From Streptomyces sp. Ncost-T10-10d (GTDB taxonomy: Bacteria > Actinomycetota > Actinomycetes > Streptomycetales > Streptomycetaceae), in NCBI RefSeq assembly GCF_900091955.1, contig NZ_FMDF01000073.1, positions 186,001-250,000 of the forward strand: DNA of 64,000 nucleotides, written 5' to 3'. This document shows, one piece after another, positions 10,723 to 19,768 of this stretch. The notes under the pieces were generated by a model that was not told the DNA's origin, searched no databases, and worked only from the letters and a program-made list of their open reading frames with translations. Positions within the stretch are counted from its first letter, which is position 1, and each line of letters opens with the position of its first letter. A program made the translations under genes and the position numbers.

Positions 10723-13700
10723 CGATCGACCCGCGCCTGCTCCGCTACGCCCGCGCCACCCGCCTCTTCCTGGCAGCCGTGGTGGCACTCGGAGTTGTCG
10801 GGGCGGCACTGGTCATCGCCCAGGCCATGCTCATCGCCGAAGTGGTGGTGGGCGGGTTCGAGGACGGACGGGCCGTCTCCGAGCTGCGGACTCCGCTGAT
10901 CATGCTCGCGGCCGTCGCGCTCGGCCGGGGGCTGGTCTCGTGGCTGACCGAACTGGCCGCGTACCGGGCCAGCGCGGCGGTCAAGTCCGAGCTCCGCGGC
11001 CGGCTGCTGGAGCGGGCCGCGGCGCTGGGGCCCGGCTGGCTGAGCGGACAGCGCACCGGCTCCCTGGTGGCGCTCGCCACCCGTGGGGTCGACGCCCTCG
11101 ACGACTACTTCGCACGTTATCTGCCGCAGCTCGGACTCGCGGTGGTCGTCCCGGTGGCGGTCCTTGCCAGGATCGTCACCGAGGACTGGGTCTCGGCAGC
11201 GATCACCGTGGTCACGCTGCCGCTCATCCCGCTCTTCATGATCCTGATCGGCTGGGCCACCCAGTCGCGGATGGACCGCCAGTGGCGGCTGCTGTCCCGG
11301 CTCTCCGGGCACTTCCTGGACGTGGTCGCCGGACTGCCGACGCTGAAGGTCTTCGGCCGGGCCAAGGCCCAGGCCGAATCCATCCGCACCATCACCTCGC
11401 AGTACCGGCGGGCCACGCTGCGCACGCTGCGGATCGCGTTCCTGTCGTCCTTCGCCCTGGAACTGTTGGCGACCCTGTCGGTGGCCCTCGTCGCCGTCAC
11501 CATCGGCATGAGGCTCGTGCACGGCGAACTCGACCTCTACACCGGCCTGGTGGTGCTGATCCTGGCGCCCGAGGCCTATCTGCCGATCCGCCAGGTCGGC
11601 GCGCAGTACCACGCGGCCGCCGAGGGGCTCTCGGCCGCGGAGGAGATCTTCTCGGTCCTGGAGACCGAGCCCCGGCCGGGCGGTACGCAGGACATTCCGG
11701 AGTCGCTGCGGCTGGAGCTGGAGGGAGTGACCGTACGGCACGAAGGCCGTACCGAAGCTTCGCTGGACGGGGCATCGTTGGTGGTGGACGAGGGGGAGAC
11801 CGTTGCCCTGGTCGGCCCGAGCGGTGTCGGGAAGTCCACCTTGCTCGATGTGGTGCTGGGATTCACGGCACCCGACGAGGGGCGGGTGCGGATCGGCGGC
11901 GTCGATCTGGCGACGCTGGCCCCCGAGCACTGGCGGGAACGGATTGCCTGGGTGCCGCAGCGCCCGTACCTCTTTGCAGGCACGATCGCGGAGAACGTGC
12001 GGCTGGCCCGGCCGGACGCGGACGACGACGCCGTGACGGCAGCACTGCGGGACGCGGGGGCGTACGACTTCGTGGCGGAACTGCCGGACGGCGCGCAGAC
12101 GCTCCTCGGCGAGGACGGTGCGGGCCTCTCCGCCGGCCAGCGTCAGCGCCTCGCGCTCGCGCGGGCCTTCCTTGCCGACCGGCCGCTGCTGCTGCTCGAC
12201 GAACCGACCGCGAGCCTGGACGGCGAGACGGAAGCGGGCGTCGTCGAGGCGGTACGGAGGCTGGCGGCGGGGCGGACCGTGCTGCTGGTCGTCCACCGCC
12301 CGGCGCTGCTCTCGGTGGCCGACCGGGTGGTGACACTGGAACCGGGCCTGACACTTCGGCCGGAGAAGCCCGAGGCGTTCGCCGCGGTGCCACGGCCGAC
12401 GAACGCACCCGTCGGCGCGAGTGACACTGTGCCGGAGCCAGGGGTGCTGAGGGACACCGCGGCCCGCTCGGGTCAGGTCCTGGCCCGGGTCAGGGAGGCC
12501 GCAGGGGCACAGCGCGGCCAGCTGGCGCTCGCGCTGCTGCTGGGAAGTCTCGCCCTGGGCTCGGCCGTCGGGCTCATGGCCGTCTCCGGCTGGCTGATCT
12601 CCCGTGCCTCCGAGCAGCCCCCGGTGCTCTATCTGATGGTTGCCGTGACCGCGACCCGCGCCTTCGGTCTCGGACGGGCCGTCTTCCGCTACGCCGAGCG
12701 CCTGGTGTCGCACGACGCCGTGCTCAAGATGCTCGCCGAGCTGCGCGTCGCGGTCTACCGAGGGCTGGAGCGCATCGCGCCGGCCGGTCTGCGCCGCACC
12801 CGGCGCGGGGACCTGCTCTCCCGGCTCGTCGCCGACGTCGACGCCTTGCAGGACTACTGGCTGCGCTGGCTGCTGCCCGTCGGGACCGCCGTCGTCGTGG
12901 GGGCGGCGACAGCCGGATTCATCGGCTGGCTCCTGCCTGCGGCAGGAGTCGTGCTGGCCGCCGGACTGCTGCTGGCCGGAGCGGGAGTACCGCTGGTCAG
13001 CGGCGCCTGCTCCCGCCACGCGGAACGCCAGCTGGCCCCCGCACGTGCCGATCTGGCCACCCGGATCACGGACCTGCTCGGCGGGACCGCCGAACTGACC
13101 GTTGCGGGCGCCCTGCCCGCCCGCTCGGAGCGGACCCGGGAGGCCGACGGCGTCCTGACCCGCATCGCCGCCCGCGCGGCCACCGCCACCGCGCTCGGCG
13201 GCGGCCTCATCGCTCTGATCGGCGGCCTCACCGTCGTCGCCACCGCACTCGTCGCCCTCCCCGCCGTATACGACGGGCGGCTCGCGGGCGTGGAACTCGC
13301 GGTGGTGGTGCTCACGCCGCTGGCCGCCTTCGAGGCCGTGACCGGTCTGCCGCTCGCCGTGCAGTACCGGCAGCGGGTCAAGCGGAGTGCGGAGCGGGTG
13401 TATGAGGTGCTGGACGCGCCACTGCCCGTGCACGAACCCGGCAGCCCGGCCGAGACACCCGGATCTCCCTTCCCGCTGGAGGTACGGGGGCTGTCGGCCC
13501 GGTACGCGCAAGCGGAGCGGGACGCCCTGGACTCCGTCGACCTGAGGCTGACGGCCGGCCGGCGCATCGCCGTCGTCGGTCCCTCCGGTTCCGGGAAGAC
13601 GACTCTCGCGCAGGTCCTTCTCCGTTTGCTGGACGCACGGGCGGGGACGTACCGGATCGGCGGTGTCGATGCCTCCGCACTGGAGGGGGACACGGTCCGG

Positions 13701-14234
13701 CAGTTCGTCGGGCTGTGCGCCCAGGACGCCCATATCTTCGACAGTTCCATCCGGGAGAACCTGCGGCTGGCCCGTACCGGTGCGACGGACGGGGAACTGC
13801 GGGCCGCTCTCGACCGGGCACGCCTGCTCGACTGGGTCGAGGCGCTGCCCGACGGGCTCGACACCCTTGTCGGCGAACACGGCGCCCGCCTCTCCGGCGG
13901 CCAGCGCCAGCGCCTCGCCCTGGCCCGGGCGATCCTCGCCGACTTTCCCGTACTCGTTCTGGACGAGCCCGCGGAGCATCTCGACCTGGCGACCGCGGAC
14001 GCCCTGACCGCGGATCTGCTGGCCGCCACCCGGGGGCGTACGACGGTACTGATCACCCACCGCCTCCAAGGGCTCGAAGCCGTCGACGAGGTGGTGGTGC
14101 TGGATGCCGGCCGAGTCGTGCAGCGAGGGCCGTACGCCGGTCTCGCCGCTGAGGACGGGCCGCTGCGCCGGATGTTGGAGCGCGAGCGGGAGACCGTACG
14201 GGTGCCCGGGGAAGCCGTGGGAGCACGGGCCTGA
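10716..14234 (+). CDS. cydCD: Fused CydD-CydC thiol ABC exporter
   Basis: Needed for assembly of cytochrome bd; in E. coli the separate CydD and CydC export reduced thiols. Here one 1172-residue chain holds both halves. The first is a six-helix membrane domain with an ATPase (Walker A GPSGVGKST near residue 367, signature LSAGQRQ, LLLDEPTASLD). The second is another membrane domain with an ATPase (Walker A GPSGSGKTT near 955, LSGGQRQ, LVLDEPAEHLD). The fusion is usual in actinobacteria. The GTG start sits within a parS site, so ParB binding could affect expression. Confidence 0.95.
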   Translation: MKPIDPRLLRYARATRLFLAAVVALGVVGAALVIAQAMLIAEVVVGGFEDGRAVSELRTPLIMLAAVALGRGLVSWLTELAAYRASAAVKSELRGRLLERAAALGPGWLSGQRTGSLVALATRGVDALDDYFARYLPQLGLAVVVPVAVLARIVTEDWVSAAITVVTLPLIPLFMILIGWATQSRMDRQWRLLSRLSGHFLDVVAGLPTLKVFGRAKAQAESIRTITSQYRRATLRTLRIAFLSSFALELLATLSVALVAVTIGMRLVHGELDLYTGLVVLILAPEAYLPIRQVGAQYHAAAEGLSAAEEIFSVLETEPRPGGTQDIPESLRLELEGVTVRHEGRTEASLDGASLVVDEGETVALVGPSGVGKSTLLDVVLGFTAPDEGRVRIGGVDLATLAPEHWRERIAWVPQRPYLFAGTIAENVRLARPDADDDAVTAALRDAGAYDFVAELPDGAQTLLGEDGAGLSAGQRQRLALARAFLADRPLLLLDEPTASLDGETEAGVVEAVRRLAAGRTVLLVVHRPALLSVADRVVTLEPGLTLRPEKPEAFAAVPRPTNAPVGASDTVPEPGVLRDTAARSGQVLARVREAAGAQRGQLALALLLGSLALGSAVGLMAVSGWLISRASEQPPVLYLMVAVTATRAFGLGRAVFRYAERLVSHDAVLKMLAELRVAVYRGLERIAPAGLRRTRRGDLLSRLVADVDALQDYWLRWLLPVGTAVVVGAATAGFIGWLLPAAGVVLAAGLLLAGAGVPLVSGACSRHAERQLAPARADLATRITDLLGGTAELTVAGALPARSERTREADGVLTRIAARAATATALGGGLIALIGGLTVVATALVALPAVYDGRLAGVELAVVVLTPLAAFEAVTGLPLAVQYRQRVKRSAERVYEVLDAPLPVHEPGSPAETPGSPFPLEVRGLSARYAQAERDALDSVDLRLTAGRRIAVVGPSGSGKTTLAQVLLRLLDARAGTYRIGGVDASALEGDTVRQFVGLCAQDAHIFDSSIRENLRLARTGATDGELRAALDRARLLDWVEALPDGLDTLVGEHGARLSGGQRQRLALARAILADFPVLVLDEPAEHLDLATADALTADLLAATRGRTTVLITHRLQGLEAVDEVVVLDAGRVVQRGPYAGLAAEDGPLRRMLERERETVRVPGEAVGARA

Positions 14235-14292
14235 GCCGGGCGGCACGAATGGCCGACTTTCCTCACCAATAGGGACTAACTAGTCTCGGGGT

Positions 14293-15999
14293 ATGTCAGA
14301 GCAGGACCCGAAGGACTCACTCGAAGCCGCGACAGAGGCGACACGCAGCCTGCAGGGCCTGTCCACCGAACTCACCGCCCGTGTGCCGCAACTGCTGGAA
14401 GCCATGCGTTCCGTCGGCACGGGCCTCGAACTGCACTCCACCCTCGACCGGATCTGTGAGACGGCGGCGGAACTCGCCCACTCCCGCTACGCCGCCATCG
14501 GCGTCGTCGACGAGGAGGGCGCGGGGCTCTCCGATTTCGTCACGTACGGAGTTTCGGACGAGGTGGCGCACAAGATCGGCCACCGCCCCAATGGGCACCG
14601 GGGGCTGCTCGGTGCACTGATCCACGACCCGGTGCCGGTGAGGCTCGCCGATCTGACGGCCGATCCGAGGTTCGCCGGATTCCCGCCCGGCCATCCCCCG
14701 ATGCGGACCTTCCTCGGCGTCCCGATCCGGGTACAGGGAGAGATCTTCGGAAATCTCTATCTGGCCGAGAAGGACGACGGGGGCGAGTTCAACGACTACG
14801 ACCTGCACATGGTGCGGGTGCTCGCCACGGAGGCCGGGATCGCCATCGGCAACGCCCGGCTGTACGAGGCGGCACGCCAGCGCGAGCGGTGGATCGACGG
14901 CTCGGTGGCCGTGACCACCGCCCTGCTGTCCGGCGGTGACGCCGATGACGCGCTCTCCGTCGTCGCCGAACAGGCCCGCCATCTTGCCGCGTCCGCCGCC
15001 GGGATCGTGTTGTTGCCGGCCGAGGAGGGCGGTCTGGAGATCGTCGCCGTCTCCGCGGACAACCCCTCTGCGCAGCTGGGGGTGATCATCGGGCCGGAGA
15101 GCCCGGTGGTCACGAAGCTGCTGGACGGCGAGGCGGTCTTCGTGGACGACTCGGCCACCGATCCCCGCATGGTCACCACGCTGGCCCACCGGTTCGGCCC
15201 CAGCATGCTGCTGCCCCTGCACAGCGGTGGACGGGTGCTGGGCGCGCTCGCCACCCCTCGCGCCCGCGGCGAGAGGCCGTTCACAGAGACGGAACGGACC
15301 CTCGCGACCCAGTTCGCCTCGCAGGCCGCACTCGCGCTGATGATGGCCGAGGCACAGCGGGACCGAGAGCGGCTCGCGGTGTACGAAGACCGCGACCGGA
15401 TCGCCCGCGATCTGCACGACCTGGTCATCCAGCGGCTGTTCGCCACCGGGATGATGTTGGAGAGTGCCCAGCGCCGGTCGGTCGTGCCCGAGGTGCAGAC
15501 GGGTGTCGGACGGGCGGTCGACGAACTGGACGTGACCATCCAGGAGATCCGTACCGCGATCTTCGCACTGCAGCAGGAGCCGGCCGAGGCGCCGTCCGGG
15601 CTGCGCACCCGCGTCCTGCGCGAGATCAACATGGCGGCGGTCCCGCTGGGCTTCAAGCCCTCGCACCGCTTCCTCGGCCCCGTCGACTCGCTGGTCGGCG
15701 AGCTGACCGGCAAGAACCTGATCGCTGCGCTGCGGGAAGCGCTGTCCAACGCTTTCCGGCATGCCGAGGCATCGCTGATCGACGTGGTCGTCGATGCGAC
15801 CGCCACGCTGCCCGACGGGAGGGACGCGGTGCGGCTGACCGTCGCCGACGACGGGGTGGGCATCCCGGAGGGCGGTCGGCGCAGCGGGCTTCGGAATCTG
15901 GCGCGCCGCGCGGAATCCCTCGGCGGCGCGAGCTGGTTCGGGCCCGGCATCGGGGAGGGCGGCGGAGGCACGACGGTGGTGTGGGAGGCGCCGATCTGA
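14293..15999 (+). CDS. GAF-domain sensor histidine kinase (DevS/DosS-like)
   Basis: A soluble NarL-class kinase of 568 residues. It has two GAF domains (about 40-175 and 195-345), a HisKA_3 dimerisation helix with the phospho-acceptor His375 (ARDLHDLV), and a C-terminal ATPase (DDGVGIPEGG, GLRNLARRAE). The first GAF contains GFPPGHPPMRTFLGVP. His134 is at the place where, as I recall, DevS/DosS ligates heme, so this may be a gas or redox sensor. It starts 58 bp after cydCD, which fits a respiratory role. No response regulator is adjacent. Confidence 0.9.
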   Translation: MSEQDPKDSLEAATEATRSLQGLSTELTARVPQLLEAMRSVGTGLELHSTLDRICETAAELAHSRYAAIGVVDEEGAGLSDFVTYGVSDEVAHKIGHRPNGHRGLLGALIHDPVPVRLADLTADPRFAGFPPGHPPMRTFLGVPIRVQGEIFGNLYLAEKDDGGEFNDYDLHMVRVLATEAGIAIGNARLYEAARQRERWIDGSVAVTTALLSGGDADDALSVVAEQARHLAASAAGIVLLPAEEGGLEIVAVSADNPSAQLGVIIGPESPVVTKLLDGEAVFVDDSATDPRMVTTLAHRFGPSMLLPLHSGGRVLGALATPRARGERPFTETERTLATQFASQAALALMMAEAQRDRERLAVYEDRDRIARDLHDLVIQRLFATGMMLESAQRRSVVPEVQTGVGRAVDELDVTIQEIRTAIFALQQEPAEAPSGLRTRVLREINMAAVPLGFKPSHRFLGPVDSLVGELTGKNLIAALREALSNAFRHAEASLIDVVVDATATLPDGRDAVRLTVADDGVGIPEGGRRSGLRNLARRAESLGGASWFGPGIGEGGGGTTVVWEAPI

Positions 16000-16054
16000 G
16001 GGCGGTCGGGCGCTCAGGGGCCCGGCCGGCGGGGGACACTGCCGAGCGCGGGCC

Positions 16055-16921
16055 TCAGCGTGCCGCGTCGGGCGACCGGCGCTCGGCGAGGATCCGCTCG
16101 ATGACTACCGCGACGCCGTCGTCGCCGTTGGTGGCGGTCCGGCCGGAGGCGGCGGCGATCGCGGCCGGGTGGGCGTTGCCCATCGCGTACGAAGTGCCCG
16201 CCCAGCGCAGCATCTCCACGTCGTTGGGCATGTCGCCGAAGGCGACGACCTCGGCGGGTGAGATGCCGCGCTCGGCGCAGCAGAGCTCCAGGGTGCTGGC
16301 TTTGGAGACTCCGGGGCCGCTGACTTCCAGCAGGGCCGTGGGGCTGGACCGGGTGAAGGAGGCCCGGTGGCCGGCTGCCGTACAGGCCAGAGCGAGGAAG
16401 TCGTCCGGGGCCAGTTCGGCGTGGTGGGCGAGGAGCTTCAGCACGGGGGCGCCGGTACCCGGCGTCTCCTCATGGAGCAGTTTCTCGGCGATCGCGACGG
16501 TGGCACCCGGGTCCAGGTGGAAGGGCGGGTAGGCCGGTTCGTAGTGGATGCCGGTGGTCAGTTCGACGGCGAAGGAGACGCCGGGGGCGGCGGCGCGCAG
16601 TGTGTGCACGACGTCGAGGGCGATGTCGCGCTCCAGCGGGCGGACCTTGACCAGCTTGCCGTTCGCATGCAGATCCGCGACCGCGGCGCCGTTCGCGCAG
16701 ATCGCCAGGCCGTGTCCGTGGACGTGATCGCTGACGACATCCATCCAGCGGGCCGGGCGTCCGGTCACGAAGAAGACCTCGATACCGGCCTCCTCGGCGG
16801 CGGCGAGCGCGGCGACCGTACGGTCCGAGACCGTCTTGTCGTCGCGCAGCAGGGTGCCGTCCAGGTCGGTGGCGATCAGCCGGGGAGCGGCAGGAGAAGG
16901 CGATTCGGTAGCTGAAGTCAC
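16055..16921 (-). CDS. HAD-superfamily phosphatase, Cof type
   Basis: A phosphatase of small metabolites (sugar phosphates or cofactors). The 288-residue protein has motif [11 protein letters not shown] near residue 17, motif II VTGRP, the Lys motif in VSKAS and motif IV FGDMPNDVEM. The C2 cap is typical of the Cof/SupH group. The start GTG 16921 is the only one giving the usual short N-terminus; its ribosome site is weak. It converges with the sensor kinase. A paralogue with the same motifs lies at 27,692-28,501. Confidence 0.9.
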   Translation of the reverse strand: MTSATESPSPAAPRLIATDLDGTLLRDDKTVSDRTVAALAAAEEAGIEVFFVTGRPARWMDVVSDHVHGHGLAICANGAAVADLHANGKLVKVRPLERDIALDVVHTLRAAAPGVSFAVELTTGIHYEPAYPPFHLDPGATVAIAEKLLHEETPGTGAPVLKLLAHHAELAPDDFLALACTAAGHRASFTRSSPTALLEVSGPGVSKASTLELCCAERGISPAEVVAFGDMPNDVEMLRWAGTSYAMGNAHPAAIAAASGRTATNGDDGVAVVIERILAERRSPDAAR

Positions 16922-17090
16922 TCGCCCATTCTCGCGTACGAAGGCGCACGGGCGTGCAGAGGGGCGCACATATGAGGATGCGCGCCCCTGACCAGTGGAA
17001 CATGCCTTTCGCATATGCCTGCAGTTCCCGAACGGTAGTGCCGGCCGATCGGCACGCGTGGCCGTCCGGTCGGTGGCCGAGCCGGGTCCG

Positions 17091-17990
17091 TCAGTGGCCG
17101 AGCTGGGCCAGGCCCTCGGTGGCGATGCGCTCGAAGACCTCCTCGTCCGCCGCGAAGTCGGAGTCCGGGATCGGCGAGTGAATGACGATCTCTGTGAAGC
17201 CCAGTGCGAAGTGGGTGCCCGCGAAATCCACGAAGGCGTCGAAGGACTGCAGCGGGCGGTCCGGCGTGAAACCGGTAAGAAGGATCTTGTCCAGCTCGCC
17301 GACATCCCGTCCGATGGACTCGCAGGCCGTGCTCAGCTTGGTGAGCTGTCCGCGGATGGCCTCAACGGACTGCTCCGGCGTCCCCGCTTCGTACAGCTTC
17401 GGGTCGCCCGTGGTGACCCAGGCCTGGCCGTACTGCGCGGCGAGCCTCATCCCGCGCGGCCCGGTGGCGGCCACTGCGAACGGCAGCCGGGGCCGCTGCA
17501 CACAGCCGGGGATGTTCCGGGCCTCGTTCGCCGCGTAGAACCGGCCTTCGTGCGTCACCGAGGGCTCGCGCAGCAGCTGGTCGAGCAGCGGTACGAACTC
17601 ATCGAAGTGGTCGGCCCGTTCGCGCGGCGTCCACGGCTCCTCGTCGCTCCGGCGCAGCGTCGTGGCATCGAAGCCGTTGCCGCCCGCGCCGATGCCGAGG
17701 GTGACGCGTCCGTCCGAGACGTCGTCCAGTGTGATGAGGTCCTTGGCGAGCGTGACGGGGTGCCGGAAGTTGGGGGAGGTGACAAGAGTGCCCAGGCGCA
17801 GCCGCTGGGTGGCCGCGGCCGCGGCGGTGAGGGTCGGTACCGCGCCGAACCACGGCCCGTCGCGGAAGGTCCGCCAGGCCAGATGGTCGTAGGTGTAGGC
17901 AGCGTGGAACCCCAGCTCCTCGGCGTGCTGCCAGACCTTTTGGCCCTCGCTCCAGCGGTGGATGGGCAGAATCACAGTGCTCAGACGCAT
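17091..17990 (-). CDS. LLM-class (luciferase-like) F420- or flavin-dependent oxidoreductase
   Basis: TIM-barrel oxidoreductase of 299 residues with the family patterns TYDHLAWR, RLRLGTLVTSPNFRHP and LDDVSDGRVTLGIGAGGN. The F420-dependent subgroup is common in streptomycetes. The substrate cannot be assigned and there is no partner gene nearby. Confidence 0.88.
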   Translation of the reverse strand: MRLSTVILPIHRWSEGQKVWQHAEELGFHAAYTYDHLAWRTFRDGPWFGAVPTLTAAAAATQRLRLGTLVTSPNFRHPVTLAKDLITLDDVSDGRVTLGIGAGGNGFDATTLRRSDEEPWTPRERADHFDEFVPLLDQLLREPSVTHEGRFYAANEARNIPGCVQRPRLPFAVAATGPRGMRLAAQYGQAWVTTGDPKLYEAGTPEQSVEAIRGQLTKLSTACESIGRDVGELDKILLTGFTPDRPLQSFDAFVDFAGTHFALGFTEIVIHSPIPDSDFAADEEVFERIATEGLAQLGH

Positions 17991-18082
17991 GACTACGACC
18001 TTACGGGTCCGACAACCGGTGGGCGTCTTCGTGGAAGCGCCCCGACCCTGGGCGGGACCGGTCGTGGGATCAGCCGCCGGGA

Positions 18083-18625
18083 TCAGTCGCGGAAACGCAG
18101 AAATGCGGGCGGTACGGAAGCGGTGAGCCAGACGCCGTTGGCGCTGACATAGAAGGTGTGGCCCGCGCGGTGCATCGCGGCCGCGTCCACCGACAGGACG
18201 ACGGGGCGGCCGCGCCGGGCGCCGACCCTGGTCGCCGTCTCGCGGTCGGGCGAGAGATGGACGTGGGTGCGGGCCATGGGGCGCAGACCCTCGCTGCGGA
18301 TCGCGTCCAGCACGCGGCCCACCGTGCCGTGGTAGAGGTACACGGGCGGCTCGGCCGGAGGGAGAGCGAGATCGACCGGGACGGTGTGGCCCTGGCTCGC
18401 ACGAATGCGGCCGTCCTCGACGGCGAAGCGCTGCTTGTCGTTGACGGCGACGACATGGTCGAGTTCGGCCCGGGTGATGGGGAAGTTGTTGCGGGCCGTG
18501 GCGCGCAGCAGTTCGTCGATCGTCACCCAGCCATTGGCGTCGAGCGTGATTCCGATCCGCTCAGGCTGGTGTCGCAGGTGTTTCGAGAGGTACTTGGACA
18601 CCTTGATGGTGTGTCTGTCGTCCAT
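18083..18625 (-). CDS. kptA: RNA 2'-phosphotransferase KptA/Tpt1
   Basis: Transfers an RNA 2'-phosphate to NAD+, giving ADP-ribose 1''-2'' cyclic phosphate. In fungi this finishes tRNA splicing; the bacterial role is unsettled. The 180-residue protein has the N-terminal winged-helix part with SKHLRHQP (catalytic Arg-His) and the ADP-ribosyltransferase part with LYHGT, HLSPDRETA and GRPVVLSVD. ATG 18625 is used; ATG 18661 would add 12 residues without homology. A cluster of DnaA boxes lies just upstream. Confidence 0.9.
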   Translation of the reverse strand: MDDRHTIKVSKYLSKHLRHQPERIGITLDANGWVTIDELLRATARNNFPITRAELDHVVAVNDKQRFAVEDGRIRASQGHTVPVDLALPPAEPPVYLYHGTVGRVLDAIRSEGLRPMARTHVHLSPDRETATRVGARRGRPVVLSVDAAAMHRAGHTFYVSANGVWLTASVPPAFLRFRD

Positions 18626-18681
18626 CCCGTCAGAGTGCCCACGTCGGTCGTTCACGTGCATCCGGATTTCACCCCGATTCA

Positions 18682-18705
18682 CTACAGCAATTATATTCGC
18701 TGTAG
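18682..18705. repeat. AT-rich inverted repeat upstream of kptA
   Basis: CTACAGC and GCTGTAG arms are separated by the 10 bases AATTATATTC, which are strikingly AT-rich for this genome. It lies between the kptA start and the DnaA boxes. It could be a regulator site or an easily melted element. Confidence 0.6.
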
Positions 18706-18711
18706 CAATTT

Positions 18712-18778
18712 TCGTCCACAGGTTTGATCCACAACCAACTTGGTTTATCCACAGGCTAATTGGCGAGTCTGTGGACAA
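18712..18778. other. Cluster of four DnaA-box-like sites
   Basis: Within 67 bp are TCGTCCACA (18712), TGATCCACA (18725), TTATCCACA (18745) and TTGTCCACA on the reverse strand (18770-18778). The last two match the Streptomyces DnaA-box consensus exactly or nearly so. The cluster fills the gap between the MerR gene and kptA. Confidence 0.75.
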
Positions 18779-18790
18779 CGCCCTGAAGGA

Positions 18791-19768
18791 TCAACCGGTT
18801 TGGGTAATTTGCTGTATTTCATTGTTAGATGAGACAAGTGCATCCAATGTCCTTGACTGCAACTCGCGTTCGGCCGCTGCCGCGACAAAGGCGGAGGCGT
18901 TCTCCGGGCCAACCAGTCGTTCCACGGAGCGGATCGTCTCCGATGGCAGATCCACCTGGCGCGTCATGGGGATCGAGGACTCCGAGGTGAGTGGGGTGTC
19001 GGAGCCGAGATGATGCTGAAGATGTCTGGTGGCGAACGTTCGCATGGCACGCGCCAGTTCGGCGTCCACCGTCTGCTGAGCCAGTGGACGCAGCCTGCGC
19101 ACCATGGCTGCCGCTGCTGCCGCGTCCGCGTCCGTCGGCGGGCGATGACCGAGATAGCGCGCGAAGACGTGTTCCGTGGTGAACTCAAGGAAACGCGAGG
19201 CGATCTGCTCGACCTGGCCGCGAAGTTCCCTGAGATGGCCCGAGATTGCACTGAGCGGTACACCGGCTGCATGCAACTCGACTGCCACTGAAAGCTCTTG
19301 AGGACTCGGAATCAGAAACTCATCGTCCCGTCCTGGGATGGGTTCGAGTACGCCGAGCTCCACCGCCTCGGCGACCGCATCGTCGTCCGGGCTGCCACCG
19401 AACCTGGTGTTCAGCTCGGCCCGGGTGATCCGGCCGGCCTGCTCGTCCGTCCAGGGACCGTGCACCTCGGCAACGAGCCCGAGCACCCCGCCCAGGCCAC
19501 GGCCCGTGTCCCATGCCTCCAGGAGTTCCTTGATGCTGGCCAAGGTGTACCCGCGATCCAGCAGATCGGCGATCTGCCGGAGCCGGGCGAGGTGGGTGTC
19601 CCGATACACATTGGCCCGGCCGCGCCGTTCCGGCGTCGGCAGCAGGCCGCGGTCCTGGTAGGCGCGGATCGTACGGACCGTGGCGCCGCTCGCATGCGCC
19701 AGGTCCTCGATCCGGTACTCGGTGGCGGACCGTCCGGCCACCGCCGACGACTGCGCGGGGCTACTCAC
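18791..19768 (-). CDS. MerR-family transcriptional regulator
   Basis: 325 residues. The N-terminal winged helix-turn-helix reads EDLAHASGATVRTIRAYQDRG near residue 20, followed by the wing LPTPERRGRANVYRD and a long effector domain of about 230 residues, unlike the short metal-binding MerR proteins. The GTG start overlaps the stop of the upstream hydrolase-SDR gene by 4 bases, so translation is coupled. It probably controls the trio it belongs to. The last ~15 codons are unusually AT-rich. Confidence 0.9.
   Translation of the reverse strand: MSSPAQSSAVAGRSATEYRIEDLAHASGATVRTIRAYQDRGLLPTPERRGRANVYRDTHLARLRQIADLLDRGYTLASIKELLEAWDTGRGLGGVLGLVAEVHGPWTDEQAGRITRAELNTRFGGSPDDDAVAEAVELGVLEPIPGRDDEFLIPSPQELSVAVELHAAGVPLSAISGHLRELRGQVEQIASRFLEFTTEHVFARYLGHRPPTDADAAAAAAMVRRLRPLAQQTVDAELARAMRTFATRHLQHHLGSDTPLTSESSIPMTRQVDLPSETIRSVERLVGPENASAFVAAAAERELQSRTLDALVSSNNEIQQITQTG

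Noticed and set aside
10524..14246. A 1240-codon open frame opposite cydCD
   Set aside because: It is an antisense shadow of a high-GC gene. It has no family pattern, and the sense strand encodes a complete CydDC.
18650..18662. GTTCACGTGCAT as a further parS site
   Set aside because: It lacks the right arm (GAAAC) and is not palindromic beyond CACGTG.
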